From: Streptomyces sp. NBC_00358
GTDB lineage: Bacteria; Actinomycetota; Actinomycetes; Streptomycetales; Streptomycetaceae
Assembly: GCF_036099295.1 (NCBI RefSeq)
Contig: NZ_CP107976.1
Location: 6,014,001 to 6,078,000, forward strand
DNA: 64,000 nt
Direction of reading: 5' to 3'
The notes beneath the pieces were generated by a model that had not been told where the DNA came from, searched no databases, and saw only the letters and a program-made list of their open reading frames with translations. Shown piece after piece: positions 1 to 8,151 of this stretch; within the stretch, counting starts at the first letter, position 1, and each line of letters starts with the position of its first letter. A program made the translations under genes and the position numbers.

Positions 1-1566
1 GCCCTCCCGCTCACCGGCCGCGAACAGAGCTTCCAGAACCCGGCGGGCGCCAGTCCGCCCGCCATCTCGGCCCTGCCGGGACTCGGCGGCGCGGGCGGCC
101 TCGCCCAGCTCTCCACCCTCGGCGTCGGGATCTCCCTCGACTTCCCCGGCCAGTACGCCCGCTTCGAGTCCGCGCCGCTCCACGCCGACCTGGCGGTCAC
201 CGGCTCGCCGACCGTGACCGTGCACGTCCGGTCGAGCAGCGGCGAAGCCGTCCTCTTCGGGAAGGTGTACGACGTCGGCCCCGGCGGCACCCAGCAGGTG
301 CTGCCGTCGCAGCTCGTCACCCCGGTCCGTGTCGAGGGCGCGAAGAGCGGCAAGGACGTGTCCCTCACGCTCCCCGCCATCGACCACGAGGTCCGGAAGG
401 GCCACCGGCTGCGCCTGGTCCTCGCCTCGACCGACCTCGGCTACGCCTCCCCGGCGGCCCCGGCGACGTACACGGTGTCCCTCGGGAGCGACCTCCGGGT
501 GCCCACGGCCCCCGGCGTGACGACCGCCGCCACGCCGCTGCCCGCCTGGGTGTGGTGGCTGCCGCTCGCCGGCGCGCTCGCCGCCCTGGCCCTGCTCGTG
601 ACCGGCCGCCGCCGCACCGCGGCCCCGGCCCCCGACCCCGGGCTGGCCGACGTCCCGCTCCAGATCACCGGCCTGAGCAAGCGCTACGCCAAGTCCGCCG
701 ACCGGTACGCGGTGCGCGAGCTGTCGTTCCGCGTGGAGAAGGGCCAGGTCCTCGGCCTGCTCGGGCCGAACGGCGCGGGCAAGACGACCACCCTGCGCAT
801 GCTCATGGGCCTCATCACGCCGGACGACGGCGAGATCCACGTCTTCGGGCACGCGATCCGGCCCGGTGCGCCGGTCCTGTCCCGGGTCGGCGCGTTCGTC
901 GAGGGCGCGGGCTTCCTCCCGCACCTCTCCGGCCGCGAGAACCTGGAGCTGTACTGGCTGGCCACCGGACGTCCCCCCGAGGACGCCCACCTGGAAGAGG
1001 CCCTGGAGATCGCCGGACTCGGTGACGCGCTGGCCCGCGCGGTACGCACCTACTCCCAGGGCATGCGCCAGCGCCTGGCCATCGCCCAGGCCATGCTCGG
1101 CCTCCCGGACCTGCTGATCCTGGACGAACCGACCAACGGCCTCGACCCGCCACAGATCCGGGAGATGCGCGAGGTGATGATCCGGTACGCCGCCGCCGGC
1201 CGCACGGTCATCGTCTCCAGCCATCTCCTCGCCGAGGTCGAGCAGACCTGCACCCACCTCGTGGTCATGGACCGCGGCCGGCTCGTCCAGGCGGGCCCGG
1301 TGTCCGAGATCATCGGTTCCGGCGACACCCTGCTCATCGGCACCGGGTCACCCGTCGACGAGCCGGTCGTCGAGAAGGTGGGCGCCCTGCCGGGTGTGGT
1401 CTCGGCCGTCGCGACCGAGGACGGACTGCTGGTCCGCCTCGACGACGGCGGCAGCGCACAGCGCCTGGTCGTGGAGCTCGTCCGCCTCGAAGTACCGGTC
1501 GCGTCGGTGGGACCCCACCGCCGCCTGGAAGACGCGTTCCTCACCCTGATCGGAGGTTCCGCATGA
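1..1566 (+). CDS. Hydrolase-ABC transporter ATP-binding fusion protein (5' truncated)
   Basis: The frame is open from base 1, so the start lies left of the window and a start near 214 would be artificial. The first ~150 visible residues are a beta-rich segment resembling the C-terminal domain of X-Pro dipeptidyl-peptidase/CocE-type hydrolases. A hydrophobic stretch (AWVWWLPLAGALAALALLVTG, about visible residues 182-202) follows. A complete ABC ATPase domain comes next: Walker A GPNGAGKT (~255-262), signature YSQGMRQRL (~351) and Walker B LLILDEPTNGLD (~372). This resembles the alpha/beta-hydrolase/ABC-ATPase fusions I know from Streptomyces; the catalytic hydrolase part would lie outside the window. 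The stop overlaps the permease start by 4 nt, so the two form one transporter. The substrate is unknown. It could be an exporter whose secreted product is cleaved by the fused domain, which is inference only. Confidence 0.8.
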   Translation, partial: ALPLTGREQSFQNPAGASPPAISALPGLGGAGGLAQLSTLGVGISLDFPGQYARFESAPLHADLAVTGSPTVTVHVRSSSGEAVLFGKVYDVGPGGTQQVLPSQLVTPVRVEGAKSGKDVSLTLPAIDHEVRKGHRLRLVLASTDLGYASPAAPATYTVSLGSDLRVPTAPGVTTAATPLPAWVWWLPLAGALAALALLVTGRRRTAAPAPDPGLADVPLQITGLSKRYAKSADRYAVRELSFRVEKGQVLGLLGPNGAGKTTTLRMLMGLITPDDGEIHVFGHAIRPGAPVLSRVGAFVEGAGFLPHLSGRENLELYWLATGRPPEDAHLEEALEIAGLGDALARAVRTYSQGMRQRLAIAQAMLGLPDLLILDEPTNGLDPPQIREMREVMIRYAAAGRTVIVSSHLLAEVEQTCTHLVVMDRGRLVQAGPVSEIIGSGDTLLIGTGSPVDEPVVEKVGALPGVVSAVATEDGLLVRLDDGGSAQRLVVELVRLEVPVASVGPHRRLEDAFLTLIGGSA

Positions 1567-2426
1567 GCACGCTCCTGGAGCGGACCGAGACGGCGGACGG
1601 GTACCGGGCGCGCCGCACCCTGCCGCTGCGCGTCGAACTCGTCCGCCAGCTCAAGCGCCGCCGCACCCTGGTGATGGGGGCGGTCCTCGCGGCCCTGCCC
1701 TTCGTCCTGCTCGTCGCGTTCACGATCGGCGGCCGGCCCGGCGAGCGCAACGGCCGGATCACCCTGCTGGACACGGCCACCGCGTCGGGCGCCAACTTCG
1801 CCGCGGTGAACCTGTTCGTGTCGGCGGGCTTCCTCCTGGTGATCCCGGTCGCGCTGTTCTGCGGCGACACCGTGGCCTCCGAGGCCGGCTGGTCCTCCCT
1901 GCGCTACCTGCTGGCGGCCCCCGTGCCCAGAGCCCGGCTGCTGTGGTCCAAGCTCACCGTCGCGCTCGGACTCAGCCTCGCGGCGATGCTCCTGCTGCCG
2001 GTCGTCGCGCTGGCCGTGGGCACCGCCGCCTACGGCTGGGGCCCGTTGGAGATCCCCACCGGCGGCGCGCTCTCCGCCGGTACCGCCGCCCAGCGGCTGC
2101 TCGTGGTGATCGCGTACATCTTCGTGTCCCAACTGGTCACCGCGGGGCTCGCGTTCTGGCTGTCGACGAAGACGGACGCCCCCCTCGGCGCGGTCGGCGG
2201 CGCGGTCGGCCTGACCATCGTGGGCAACGTCCTGGACGCGGTCACGGCCCTCGGCCACTGGCGCGACTTCCTGCCCGCGCACTGGCAGTTCGCCTGGGCC
2301 GACGCCGTCCAGCCGACCCTGGAGTGGAAGGGAATGATCCAGGGGTCGGCCGTTTCGGTGACGTACGCGCTCGTCCTGTTCGCCCTGGCCTTCCGCGGCT
2401 TCCGGCACAAGGACATCGTGTCGTAG
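1563..2426 (+). CDS. ABC transporter permease (ABC-2 type)
   Basis: This 287-residue integral membrane protein starts in an ATGA overlap with the stop of the ATPase fusion, showing translational coupling. A cytoplasmic N-terminus of about 30 residues is followed by a first hydrophobic segment (VMGAVLAALPFVLLVAFTI). About five more hydrophobic segments follow, among them NLFVSAGFLLVIPVALFCG, ALGLSLAAMLLLPVVALAVG and a C-terminal one, TYALVLFALAF. The motif after the second segment (SEAGWSSLRYLLAAPVPRAR) is typical of ABC-2 permeases in bacterial exporters. It would form the membrane channel for the upstream ATPase. Nothing in the sequence identifies the substrate. Confidence 0.85.
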   Translation: MSTLLERTETADGYRARRTLPLRVELVRQLKRRRTLVMGAVLAALPFVLLVAFTIGGRPGERNGRITLLDTATASGANFAAVNLFVSAGFLLVIPVALFCGDTVASEAGWSSLRYLLAAPVPRARLLWSKLTVALGLSLAAMLLLPVVALAVGTAAYGWGPLEIPTGGALSAGTAAQRLLVVIAYIFVSQLVTAGLAFWLSTKTDAPLGAVGGAVGLTIVGNVLDAVTALGHWRDFLPAHWQFAWADAVQPTLEWKGMIQGSAVSVTYALVLFALAFRGFRHKDIVS

Positions 2427-2579
2427 GTATCCGGAGGGTCACCCACCGGTCTCGACGGGCCGCCGCCGTGGCCGCTTCGCAATCCTTCCGCAACGCATCC
2501 GAGCGCTCGTCCCGGCCCCCTCGGCCGTCACAGTCACACATGTCGGCCCACACAAGGGCCGTACGCCGAGGGGGCATAG

Positions 2580-4211
2580 ATGGGGATGAACCACATACGG
2601 ACGGCGGTCGACGCGGGCCGAGGCCGCCCACGCGGCGGCGCGCGGACGGCGACCCGCAGAAGGTTCGGCGGCTCGCTGCTCGCCCTGGGAGTGGCGGGCG
2701 CGGTGCTGCTCACGGGATGCGGCGCGGGCGGCGGCAACAACTCCTCGAACGGCGCGGACAAGTCCGGGGGCCGCAACCTCCCGCTGCCCGCGCCCGTCCA
2801 GCCGACGGGCGGCACAGCCAGGGGCGACCAGCAGGGCGAGCAGTCGGACGCCCCCGATGCCGGGCCGTCGCCCGACTACCTCTCCACCTTCGCCCTCGAC
2901 GTCGACACCGCGTCGTACGGCTACGCCCGCCGCACCCTCGCGGGTGGCCGCGTCCCCGACCCCGGGACGATCCGCCCGGAGGAGTTCGTCAACAGCTTCC
3001 GCCAGGACTACCGGCGCCCGGAGGGCAACGGCTTCACGGTCACCGTCGACGGCGCCCGCACCGACGACGGACGCTGGTCCCTCCTGCGGGTCGGCCTCGC
3101 CACCCGGACCGGCGAGAGCGAGAGCGAACGTCCGCCCGCCGCCCTGACCTTCGTCATCGACATCTCGGGTTCCATGTCCGAGCCGGGCCGTCTCGACCTG
3201 GCCCGGGAGTCCCTCGACGTGATGACGGACCGGCTGCGCGACGACGACTCGGTCGCCCTGGTCACCTTCAGCGACGAGGCCAGGACCGTGCTGCCGATGA
3301 CCCGGCTCGGGGACCACCGCGGCCGCGTTCACCAGGCGATCGACAGTCTGGAGCCGACCGACTCGACCAACCTCGGCGCGGGCGTGAAGACCGGGTACGC
3401 GACCGCCGTCGAGGGCTTGCGCAAAGGGGCCACCAACCGGGTCGTCCTGATCTCCGACGGCCTCGCCAACACCGGTGACACGGACGCGGACAGCATCCTC
3501 GAACAGATCTCCTCCGCCCGCCGCGAGCACGGCATCACGCTCTTCGGCGTCGGCGTCGGCAGCGACTACGGTGACGCCCTCATGGAGCGCCTCGCCGACA
3601 AGGGCGACGGCCACACGACGTACGTCTCCAGCCGCGACGACGCCCTCACCGTCTTCTGCGACCAGCTTCCGCGGAACATCGACCTCACGGCCCGCGACGC
3701 CAAGGCGCAGGTCGCCTTCGACCCCGAGACCGTCGAACAGTTCCGGCTGATCGGCTACGACGACCGCAAGGTCGCCGACAAGGACTTCCGCAACGACCAG
3801 GTGGACGGCGGCGAGGTGGGTCCAGGACACACCGTCACCGCGCTCTACGCCGTCCGTACCCGCCCCGGCGCCTCCGGTCATCTGGCCACCGCGACGGTCC
3901 GCTGGCTCGACCCCGACTCCCGCGCCCCGCACGAGGCGTCGGGCAGCCTGGAGACCGGCGCGCTGAGGTCCGGAATCTGGGCCGCGTCCCGCTCCTTCCA
4001 GGTCACCGCCGTGGCCGCCTACTTCGCCGACGCCCTGCGCTCGGGCGACGCCCGCTGGAGCTCGCTGCCCGGTGCGCTCCCGCTCCGTCAACTCGCCTCG
4101 CACGCCCGCGCTCTGGCGACGGACACCGAGGACAGGGATGTCGCGTCCCTGGCCACCGCCATCCGCCAGGCCGACGACCTGGACATCTGCTCAGGCGACT
4201 GCCCGAAGTAG
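2580..4211 (+). CDS. Surface lipoprotein with von Willebrand factor A domain (YfbK-like)
   Basis: This 543-residue exported lipoprotein has a basic N-terminus containing RRR, a hydrophobic segment and the lipobox LLTGC with Cys at residue 47. A Gly/Asn/Ser-rich linker leads to a VWA N-terminal region (DYLSTFALDVDTASYGYARR, ~98-117) and then the VWA domain. The metal-binding MIDAS motif DISGSMS is near residue 192, and the family C-terminal region follows (TARDAKAQVAFDPETVEQFR onward). VWA/YfbK-type proteins bind metal and usually mediate protein contacts at the envelope. The gene stands alone, 153 bp after the ABC permease, and is closed by a strong hairpin. An in-frame ATG two codons downstream (2586) is an alternative start. 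Confidence 0.85.
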   Translation: MGMNHIRTAVDAGRGRPRGGARTATRRRFGGSLLALGVAGAVLLTGCGAGGGNNSSNGADKSGGRNLPLPAPVQPTGGTARGDQQGEQSDAPDAGPSPDYLSTFALDVDTASYGYARRTLAGGRVPDPGTIRPEEFVNSFRQDYRRPEGNGFTVTVDGARTDDGRWSLLRVGLATRTGESESERPPAALTFVIDISGSMSEPGRLDLARESLDVMTDRLRDDDSVALVTFSDEARTVLPMTRLGDHRGRVHQAIDSLEPTDSTNLGAGVKTGYATAVEGLRKGATNRVVLISDGLANTGDTDADSILEQISSARREHGITLFGVGVGSDYGDALMERLADKGDGHTTYVSSRDDALTVFCDQLPRNIDLTARDAKAQVAFDPETVEQFRLIGYDDRKVADKDFRNDQVDGGEVGPGHTVTALYAVRTRPGASGHLATATVRWLDPDSRAPHEASGSLETGALRSGIWAASRSFQVTAVAAYFADALRSGDARWSSLPGALPLRQLASHARALATDTEDRDVASLATAIRQADDLDICSGDCPK

Positions 4212-4213
4212 CC

Positions 4214-4243
4214 GCTCACGCCTGCTCACGCCTGCTCACGCCT
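4214..4243. repeat. Three tandem 10-bp repeats
   Basis: The unit GCTCACGCCT occurs three times head to tail directly after the VWA lipoprotein stop and abuts the terminator hairpin. It is non-coding. No function is evident. Confidence 0.85.
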
Positions 4244-4269
4244 GCTCCCGCGCCGGCCCGCGCGGGAGC
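4244..4269 (+). terminator. Intrinsic-type terminator after VWA lipoprotein gene
   Basis: A perfect 10-bp stem GCTCCCGCGC / GCGCGGGAGC with a 6-nt loop. It has no U-tract, as is common for Streptomyces terminators. Confidence 0.7.
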
Positions 4270-4325
4270 GCCTGGCGCGGACCGGGCCGCCGGTGACGGA
4301 TCGCGTGCGAACCATTGAAAATCTG

Positions 4326-4339
4326 TTACGCACGGGTAA
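4326..4339. promoter_or_regulatory. Small palindrome upstream of acyl-CoA synthetase gene
   Basis: TTAC-GCACGG-GTAA is a dyad 37 bp before the start codon of the AMP-binding enzyme. TTAC/GTAA half-sites resemble operators of fatty-acid-responsive TetR-type repressors of actinobacteria. That link is inference, and the arms are only 4 bp. Confidence 0.3.
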
Positions 4340-4375
4340 GTTGACTCGGCAGTAAGAACCCTGCGACCGGGAGCC

Positions 4376-6298
4376 GTGATGGGCGTACGCAAGGATCTGA
4401 GACGGGCGAAGCGGCACGCCGACCTGGCGGGCCGCAGCCGGGTGGACCTGGTCAGGGACGGGAGCGGTACGGTCCGCGAGGCGCGTACCGCCCCCCTCGC
4501 GCCCACCCCCGCCACCGGCAGCACGGCCGACCTGCCCTTCACCAACGCGGCCGAGGCACCCGACGCCGTCGTGCTGCGCCGCCCGCTGAACGGCGGCTGG
4601 GCGCCGGTGACCGCGGTCGCCTTCGCCCGCGAAGTCACCGCGACCGCCAAGGGGTTGATCGCGGCCGGCCTCGAACCCGGCGGCCGGGTCGCGGTGATGT
4701 CCCGTACGCGCTACGAGTGGACGGTCCTGGACTTCGCCGTCTGGGCGGCCGGCGGCCTGACCGTCCCGGTCTACGCGACCTCCTCGGCCGAACAAGTGGA
4801 CTGGATCGTCCGGGACTCGGGCGCCCGCTTCGTGATCGTCGAGACACCCGAGAACGCGGAGACCGTGGCCGCGGGCGTCACCGGTCACCCCCGACCTCCG
4901 CGTGTCTGGCTGCTGGACGCGGGAGCCCTAGCCGAACTCGCCTCCCTGGGACGGGAGATCGCCGACGAGGAGGTCACCGAGCGCCGGGCGGCGCTCGGCC
5001 CCGCAACGGTCGCGACGATCTGCTACACCTCCGGGACCACCGGCAGGCCCAAGGGCTGTTTCCTCACCCACGCCAACCTGTACGCCGAGGCCGCCAACAC
5101 GGTCGAGCTGCTGCACCCCGTCTTCCAGCAGGTCACCGGCCGGACCGCCGCGACGATCCTCTTTCTCCCGCTCGCCCACATCATGGGCCGCACCCTGCAG
5201 ATCGCCTGTCTGATGGCCCGCATCGAGCTGGGCCACTGCCCGAGCATCAAGCCGGACGAACTCCGGCCCGCCCTGCGGGAGTTCCGGCCGACCTTCCTGG
5301 TCGGCGTCCCGTATCTCTTCGAGAAGATCCACGCCACCGGGCGCGCGACCGCGGAGAGGATCGGCCGCGCCGCCTCCTTCGACCGCGCGCACCGCGTCGG
5401 CGTGCGCTTCGGAGCGGCGTATCTGAACCGGTTCCTCGGCACGGGCAAGGGCCCCGGGCCCGGTCTGTACGCGGCCTGGGCGCTGTACGACCTGCTGGTC
5501 TACCGCCGTATCCGCAAGGAACTCGGCGGCCGCGCGCACTACGCCATCAGCGGCGGCTCCCCGCTCGACCGCGACCTCAGCCTCTTCTTCTACGCCGCCG
5601 GAATCATCGTCTACGAGGGCTACGGCCTGACCGAGACGACCGCCGCCGCCACCGTCGTCCCACCCCTCGGGCCCCGCCCCGGAACGGTCGGCCTGCCGGT
5701 CCCGGGCGCCGCCGTCCGGATCGCCGACGACGGGGAGGTCCTCATCAAGGGGGCTGTCGTCTTCGGTGCCTACTGGAACGACCCGGCGGCGACCGACGCC
5801 GTGCTGACCGACGGCTGGTTCGCGACCGGCGATCTCGGCGCCCTGGACCAGGACGGCTATCTCACGATCACCGGCCGCAAGAAGGACATCCTCATCACCA
5901 CGGGCGGCAAGAACGTCTCGCCCACCGTGCTGGAGGACCGGCTGCGCAGCCGGGCGCCGGTCGGGCAGTGCCTGGTCGTCGGTGACAACCGCCCGTTCGT
6001 CGCGGCCCTGATCACCCTGGACACCGAGGCGCTCGCGCACTGGCTCGCCGTCCGCGGACTGCCCGCCCACACCCCGCTGTCGGAACTCGTCCGCGACCCC
6101 CGGATGCGCGCCGATGTCCAGAAGGCCGTGGACCACGCCAACGCGGCGGTCTCCCGGGCCGAATCCATTCGCGAATTCACGCTGGTGGAAGGCGAGTTCA
6201 GCGAGGACAACGGTCTGCTCACCCCGTCGCTGAAGGTACGGCGGCACGCGGTGGCGGCGGTGTACGCGGCCGAGATCGAGGCGCTGTACGGGAGTTGA
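4376..6298 (+). CDS. fadD: Long-chain acyl-CoA synthetase (AMP-binding enzyme)
   Basis: This 640-residue adenylate-forming enzyme probably activates long-chain fatty acids to acyl-CoA through an acyl-AMP. The AMP-binding P-loop is CYTSGTTGRPKG at ~216-227. It is followed by LPLAHIMGR and by the family motif YEGYGLTETTA. The adenylate-binding region near the C-terminus reads DGWFATGDLGALDQDGYLTITGRKKD, a long-chain acyl-CoA synthetase (FACL/FAA1-like) pattern. Length fits that family. Start choice: GTG at 4376 is immediately followed by ATG at 4379 and either may be used. The gene is monocistronic and convergent with the rodlin genes. A small palindrome upstream may be an operator. Substrate chain length cannot be read from the sequence. 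Confidence 0.85.
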   Translation: MMGVRKDLRRAKRHADLAGRSRVDLVRDGSGTVREARTAPLAPTPATGSTADLPFTNAAEAPDAVVLRRPLNGGWAPVTAVAFAREVTATAKGLIAAGLEPGGRVAVMSRTRYEWTVLDFAVWAAGGLTVPVYATSSAEQVDWIVRDSGARFVIVETPENAETVAAGVTGHPRPPRVWLLDAGALAELASLGREIADEEVTERRAALGPATVATICYTSGTTGRPKGCFLTHANLYAEAANTVELLHPVFQQVTGRTAATILFLPLAHIMGRTLQIACLMARIELGHCPSIKPDELRPALREFRPTFLVGVPYLFEKIHATGRATAERIGRAASFDRAHRVGVRFGAAYLNRFLGTGKGPGPGLYAAWALYDLLVYRRIRKELGGRAHYAISGGSPLDRDLSLFFYAAGIIVYEGYGLTETTAAATVVPPLGPRPGTVGLPVPGAAVRIADDGEVLIKGAVVFGAYWNDPAATDAVLTDGWFATGDLGALDQDGYLTITGRKKDILITTGGKNVSPTVLEDRLRSRAPVGQCLVVGDNRPFVAALITLDTEALAHWLAVRGLPAHTPLSELVRDPRMRADVQKAVDHANAAVSRAESIREFTLVEGEFSEDNGLLTPSLKVRRHAVAAVYAAEIEALYGS

Positions 6299-6394
6299 GA
6301 GACCTGGACCCCGGACGCCGTCGAAGCGCCCGCCCCGGACGCCGGACGGGCGCCCGCCCCCGGTGCCGGGCGGACCCGCGCCCCTCACACGGGA

Positions 6395-6426
6395 ACAGCG
6401 GGCCGCTCCGAGGAACGACCCGCTGT
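6395..6426. terminator. Convergent hairpin between fadD and rodlin gene
   Basis: ACAGCGGG / CCCGCTGT form an 8-bp stem around a 16-nt loop. It sits about 20 bp after the rodlin stop on the minus strand and could serve both convergent genes. Confidence 0.55.
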
Positions 6427-6446
6427 CCGTGCTGCCCGAGGGGGGA

Positions 6447-6854
6447 TCAGCTGTGGCTCGCGCCGTTGCCCGACAGGACCGGGATGTTGTCCGCGATGTG
6501 CGACAGCGGCTCGTCACCCTTGGCCTGGGTGGAGTTCTCGGTGCACTGCTGGTTCTGCGGGGCCGACAGGATCGGCACGTCCTGGACGGCGACCGGGATG
6601 AAGCCGATGAGCGATCCGGCGTTGACCTTGGCCGGCAGGCCGACGCAGGGCTTGTTCAGGGAACCCTGAACCAGGGAGAGCTGGGGGCTCTGGTCACCGA
6701 ACGTGGCCTGGTTGCCGTACGACTGCTCGGCACCGTTGCCGTTGACGGTGGTGACGCCGCCGTCGTTGCCGATGGCGAGGGCCTGGGGCGCGGCGGCGGC
6801 CGATACGCCGGCGATGGAAGCGGCGATGGCCGCGGTCGCCCAGAGCTTCTTCAT
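6447..6854 (-). CDS. Rodlin (RdlA/RdlB family) secreted rodlet-layer protein
   Basis: This 135-residue secreted protein starts MKKLWATAAIAASIAG and has a signal peptide ending near APQALA. The mature part contains the rodlin hallmarks GNDGGVTTVNGNGAEQSYGN, SPQLSLVQGSLNKPC and QQCTENSTQAKGDEPLSH. Rodlins organise chaplin fibrils into the rodlet layer on aerial hyphae and spores. The start is chosen because longer upstream reading runs through non-coding sequence and the signal peptide begins here. The downstream neighbour of this gene is convergent fadD. Its upstream neighbour is a second rodlin in the same orientation. From memory the S. coelicolor pair rdlA/rdlB is divergent, so the tandem layout is unusual. 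Which paralogue it is cannot be settled here. Confidence 0.9.
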   Translation of the reverse strand: MKKLWATAAIAASIAGVSAAAAPQALAIGNDGGVTTVNGNGAEQSYGNQATFGDQSPQLSLVQGSLNKPCVGLPAKVNAGSLIGFIPVAVQDVPILSAPQNQQCTENSTQAKGDEPLSHIADNIPVLSGNGASHS

Positions 6855-7019
6855 GTTCGTTCTGCCCTTTCGGAGAGCGGACTCCGACTGGAGCCGCGTC
6901 GTGATCGACAATGCTGCGGAGGGTGAGGTTGCGGGGGTGTCCCCCGAATGGCCCGCGGGGTTCCCGGGGCCGGCGCGTCGCCGCCGCTGCCGCCGCTGCC
7001 GGCGTGGAGGTGACAGCGG

Positions 7020-7052
7020 CAGCGGGCCGTCGAACACGCCGACGGCCCGCTG
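7020..7052 (-). terminator. Strong hairpin between the two rodlin genes
   Basis: A perfect 13-bp stem, CAGCGGGCCGTCG / CGACGGCCCGCTG, with a 7-nt loop. It lies just after the stop of the upstream rodlin on the minus strand, so the two rodlins are probably separate transcription units. Confidence 0.75.
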
Positions 7053-7066
7053 TGTGCGGCGGTGGG

Positions 7067-7477
7067 TCAGCTGTGGCTCGCGCCGTTGCCCGACAGGACC
7101 GGGATGTTGTCCAGGACGTGCGAGAGCGGCTCGTCGCCCTTGGCCTGGGTGGAGTTCTCGGTGCACTGCTGGTTCTGCGGGGCCGACAGGATCGGCACGT
7201 CCTGGACGGCGACCGGGAGCACACCGATGAGCGATCCGACGTTGGCCTTCGCCGGCAGGCCGATGCAGGGCTTGTTCAGGGAACCCTGGATGAGCGCGAG
7301 CTGCGGGCTCATGTTGCCGTAGGTGGCCTGGTTGCCGTAGATCTGCGAGGCGTCGTTACCGTTGGCGGTGGTGACGCCGTTGTCGTTGCCGATCGCCAGC
7401 GCCTGCGGCGCGACGGCAGCCGAGGCTCCGACGACGGAAGCGGCGATCGCCGCGGCAGCCATAACCTTCTTGATCAC
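7067..7477 (-). CDS. Rodlin (RdlA/RdlB family), second copy
   Basis: This is a 136-residue rodlin starting at a GTG (MIKKVMAAAAIAASVVG) preceded by AAAGGA. A signal peptide ends near APQALA. The mature protein has GNDNGVTTANGNDASQIYGN, MSPQLALIQGSLNKPC and the shared C-terminus ending GNGASHS. It is closely similar to the downstream rodlin: long blocks from the NQQCTENSTQAKGDEPLSH region to the C-terminus are nearly identical, suggesting recent duplication or gene conversion. It would be exported and act with chaplins at the hyphal surface. It is closed by a strong hairpin. A 69-bp piece of a third rodlin lies 260 bp upstream on the opposite strand. Confidence 0.9.
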   Translation of the reverse strand: MIKKVMAAAAIAASVVGASAAVAPQALAIGNDNGVTTANGNDASQIYGNQATYGNMSPQLALIQGSLNKPCIGLPAKANVGSLIGVLPVAVQDVPILSAPQNQQCTENSTQAKGDEPLSHVLDNIPVLSGNGASHS

Positions 7478-8151
7478 TTACGGATCCTTTCTGGAGAAAC
7501 CCCGTCCACCGGAGCGACCTGGACAACTGGGCCCGGTTCGCATGGTTGCTCCGATTCACCCCGATGGCCCATCTGGGCGGTGCGGGCGGTGTGGCGGTCA
7601 AATCGTCGGGCCATGGGTTCCGCGAATCCGGACGGGCCGAGCAGCCCGATCGAGTGATGTCACGCAACCGATCCGGCCGACTCCGGTTGAGGGAGAGCAG
7701 GAATATCCGTCCCGGGCCGGAAAGGGTCCGGAGAAATGCGACGAGCCGCTCTCGCACGTCGCGGACAGCATCCCGGTCCTGTCGGGCAACGGCGCGAGCC
7801 ACCGCTGAACCATCCGCCCGGGGCCCCGTCGCACGTCGAGTTCAAGCGGGCGGCCCGGGCCCCGACGCGTGTCTTCTTCGTATGTATGAATTCCGTTCCT
7901 GTCGGGTCGGCAGCCATTCCCACCCGGGGTGAAACGCTTCTTCTCCAGAATCGGCGTTTCACCTGTTGTGAAGCTTCCGTGTCGATTCGGCGCAGGGCGA
8001 TTCGAGTGAATTCCCAATTGGCGTACGTTCCGCAGTTTCTTCGGTCGTCCGTCCCTCGTTTACAGCCTGCAGGTCATGGTGCGAGCCGCCCACGTCGCGC
8101 TCGCTCGGTTTCGGCCGACGAAGGGGCATGGCCGCAGAGAAGGGAAAGCAT
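7478..8151. other. Intergenic region between rodlin and chaplin genes
   Basis: These 674 bp separate divergent rodlin and chaplin genes. They contain the rodlin C-terminal fragment (7738-7808) and, on either side, the presumed promoters for the minus-strand rodlin and the plus-strand chaplin. The part from about 7870 to 8070 is clearly more AT-rich than the genes around it, as expected for a promoter/leader. I could not identify a convincing -10/-35 pair. Confidence 0.6.
7738..7808 (+). pseudogene. Rodlin gene remnant (C-terminal fragment)
   Basis: The plus strand encodes DEPLSHVADSIPVLSGNGASHR and a stop at 7806-7808. This matches the last 22 residues of the intact rodlins (DEPLSHVLDNIPVLSGNGASHS) at 19 positions. 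At DNA level the last ~46 bp differ from the intact gene at about two positions. Homology stops abruptly at about 7738, and no signal peptide or other rodlin block is found upstream on this strand. It is therefore the 3' end of a deleted third rodlin, or a short duplicated patch. Its orientation is opposite to the intact copies, as expected for the missing member of a divergent rdlA/rdlB pair. Confidence 0.8.

Noticed and set aside
1050..2408. 452-codon minus-strand open frame opposite the ABC transporter genes
   Set aside because: It mirrors the ATPase/permease coding frames; no start site or domain.
8128..8151. ATG 8128 as chaplin start
   Set aside because: GTG 8152 has AAGGGA at correct spacing and begins the signal peptide (MKHKKSAAV).
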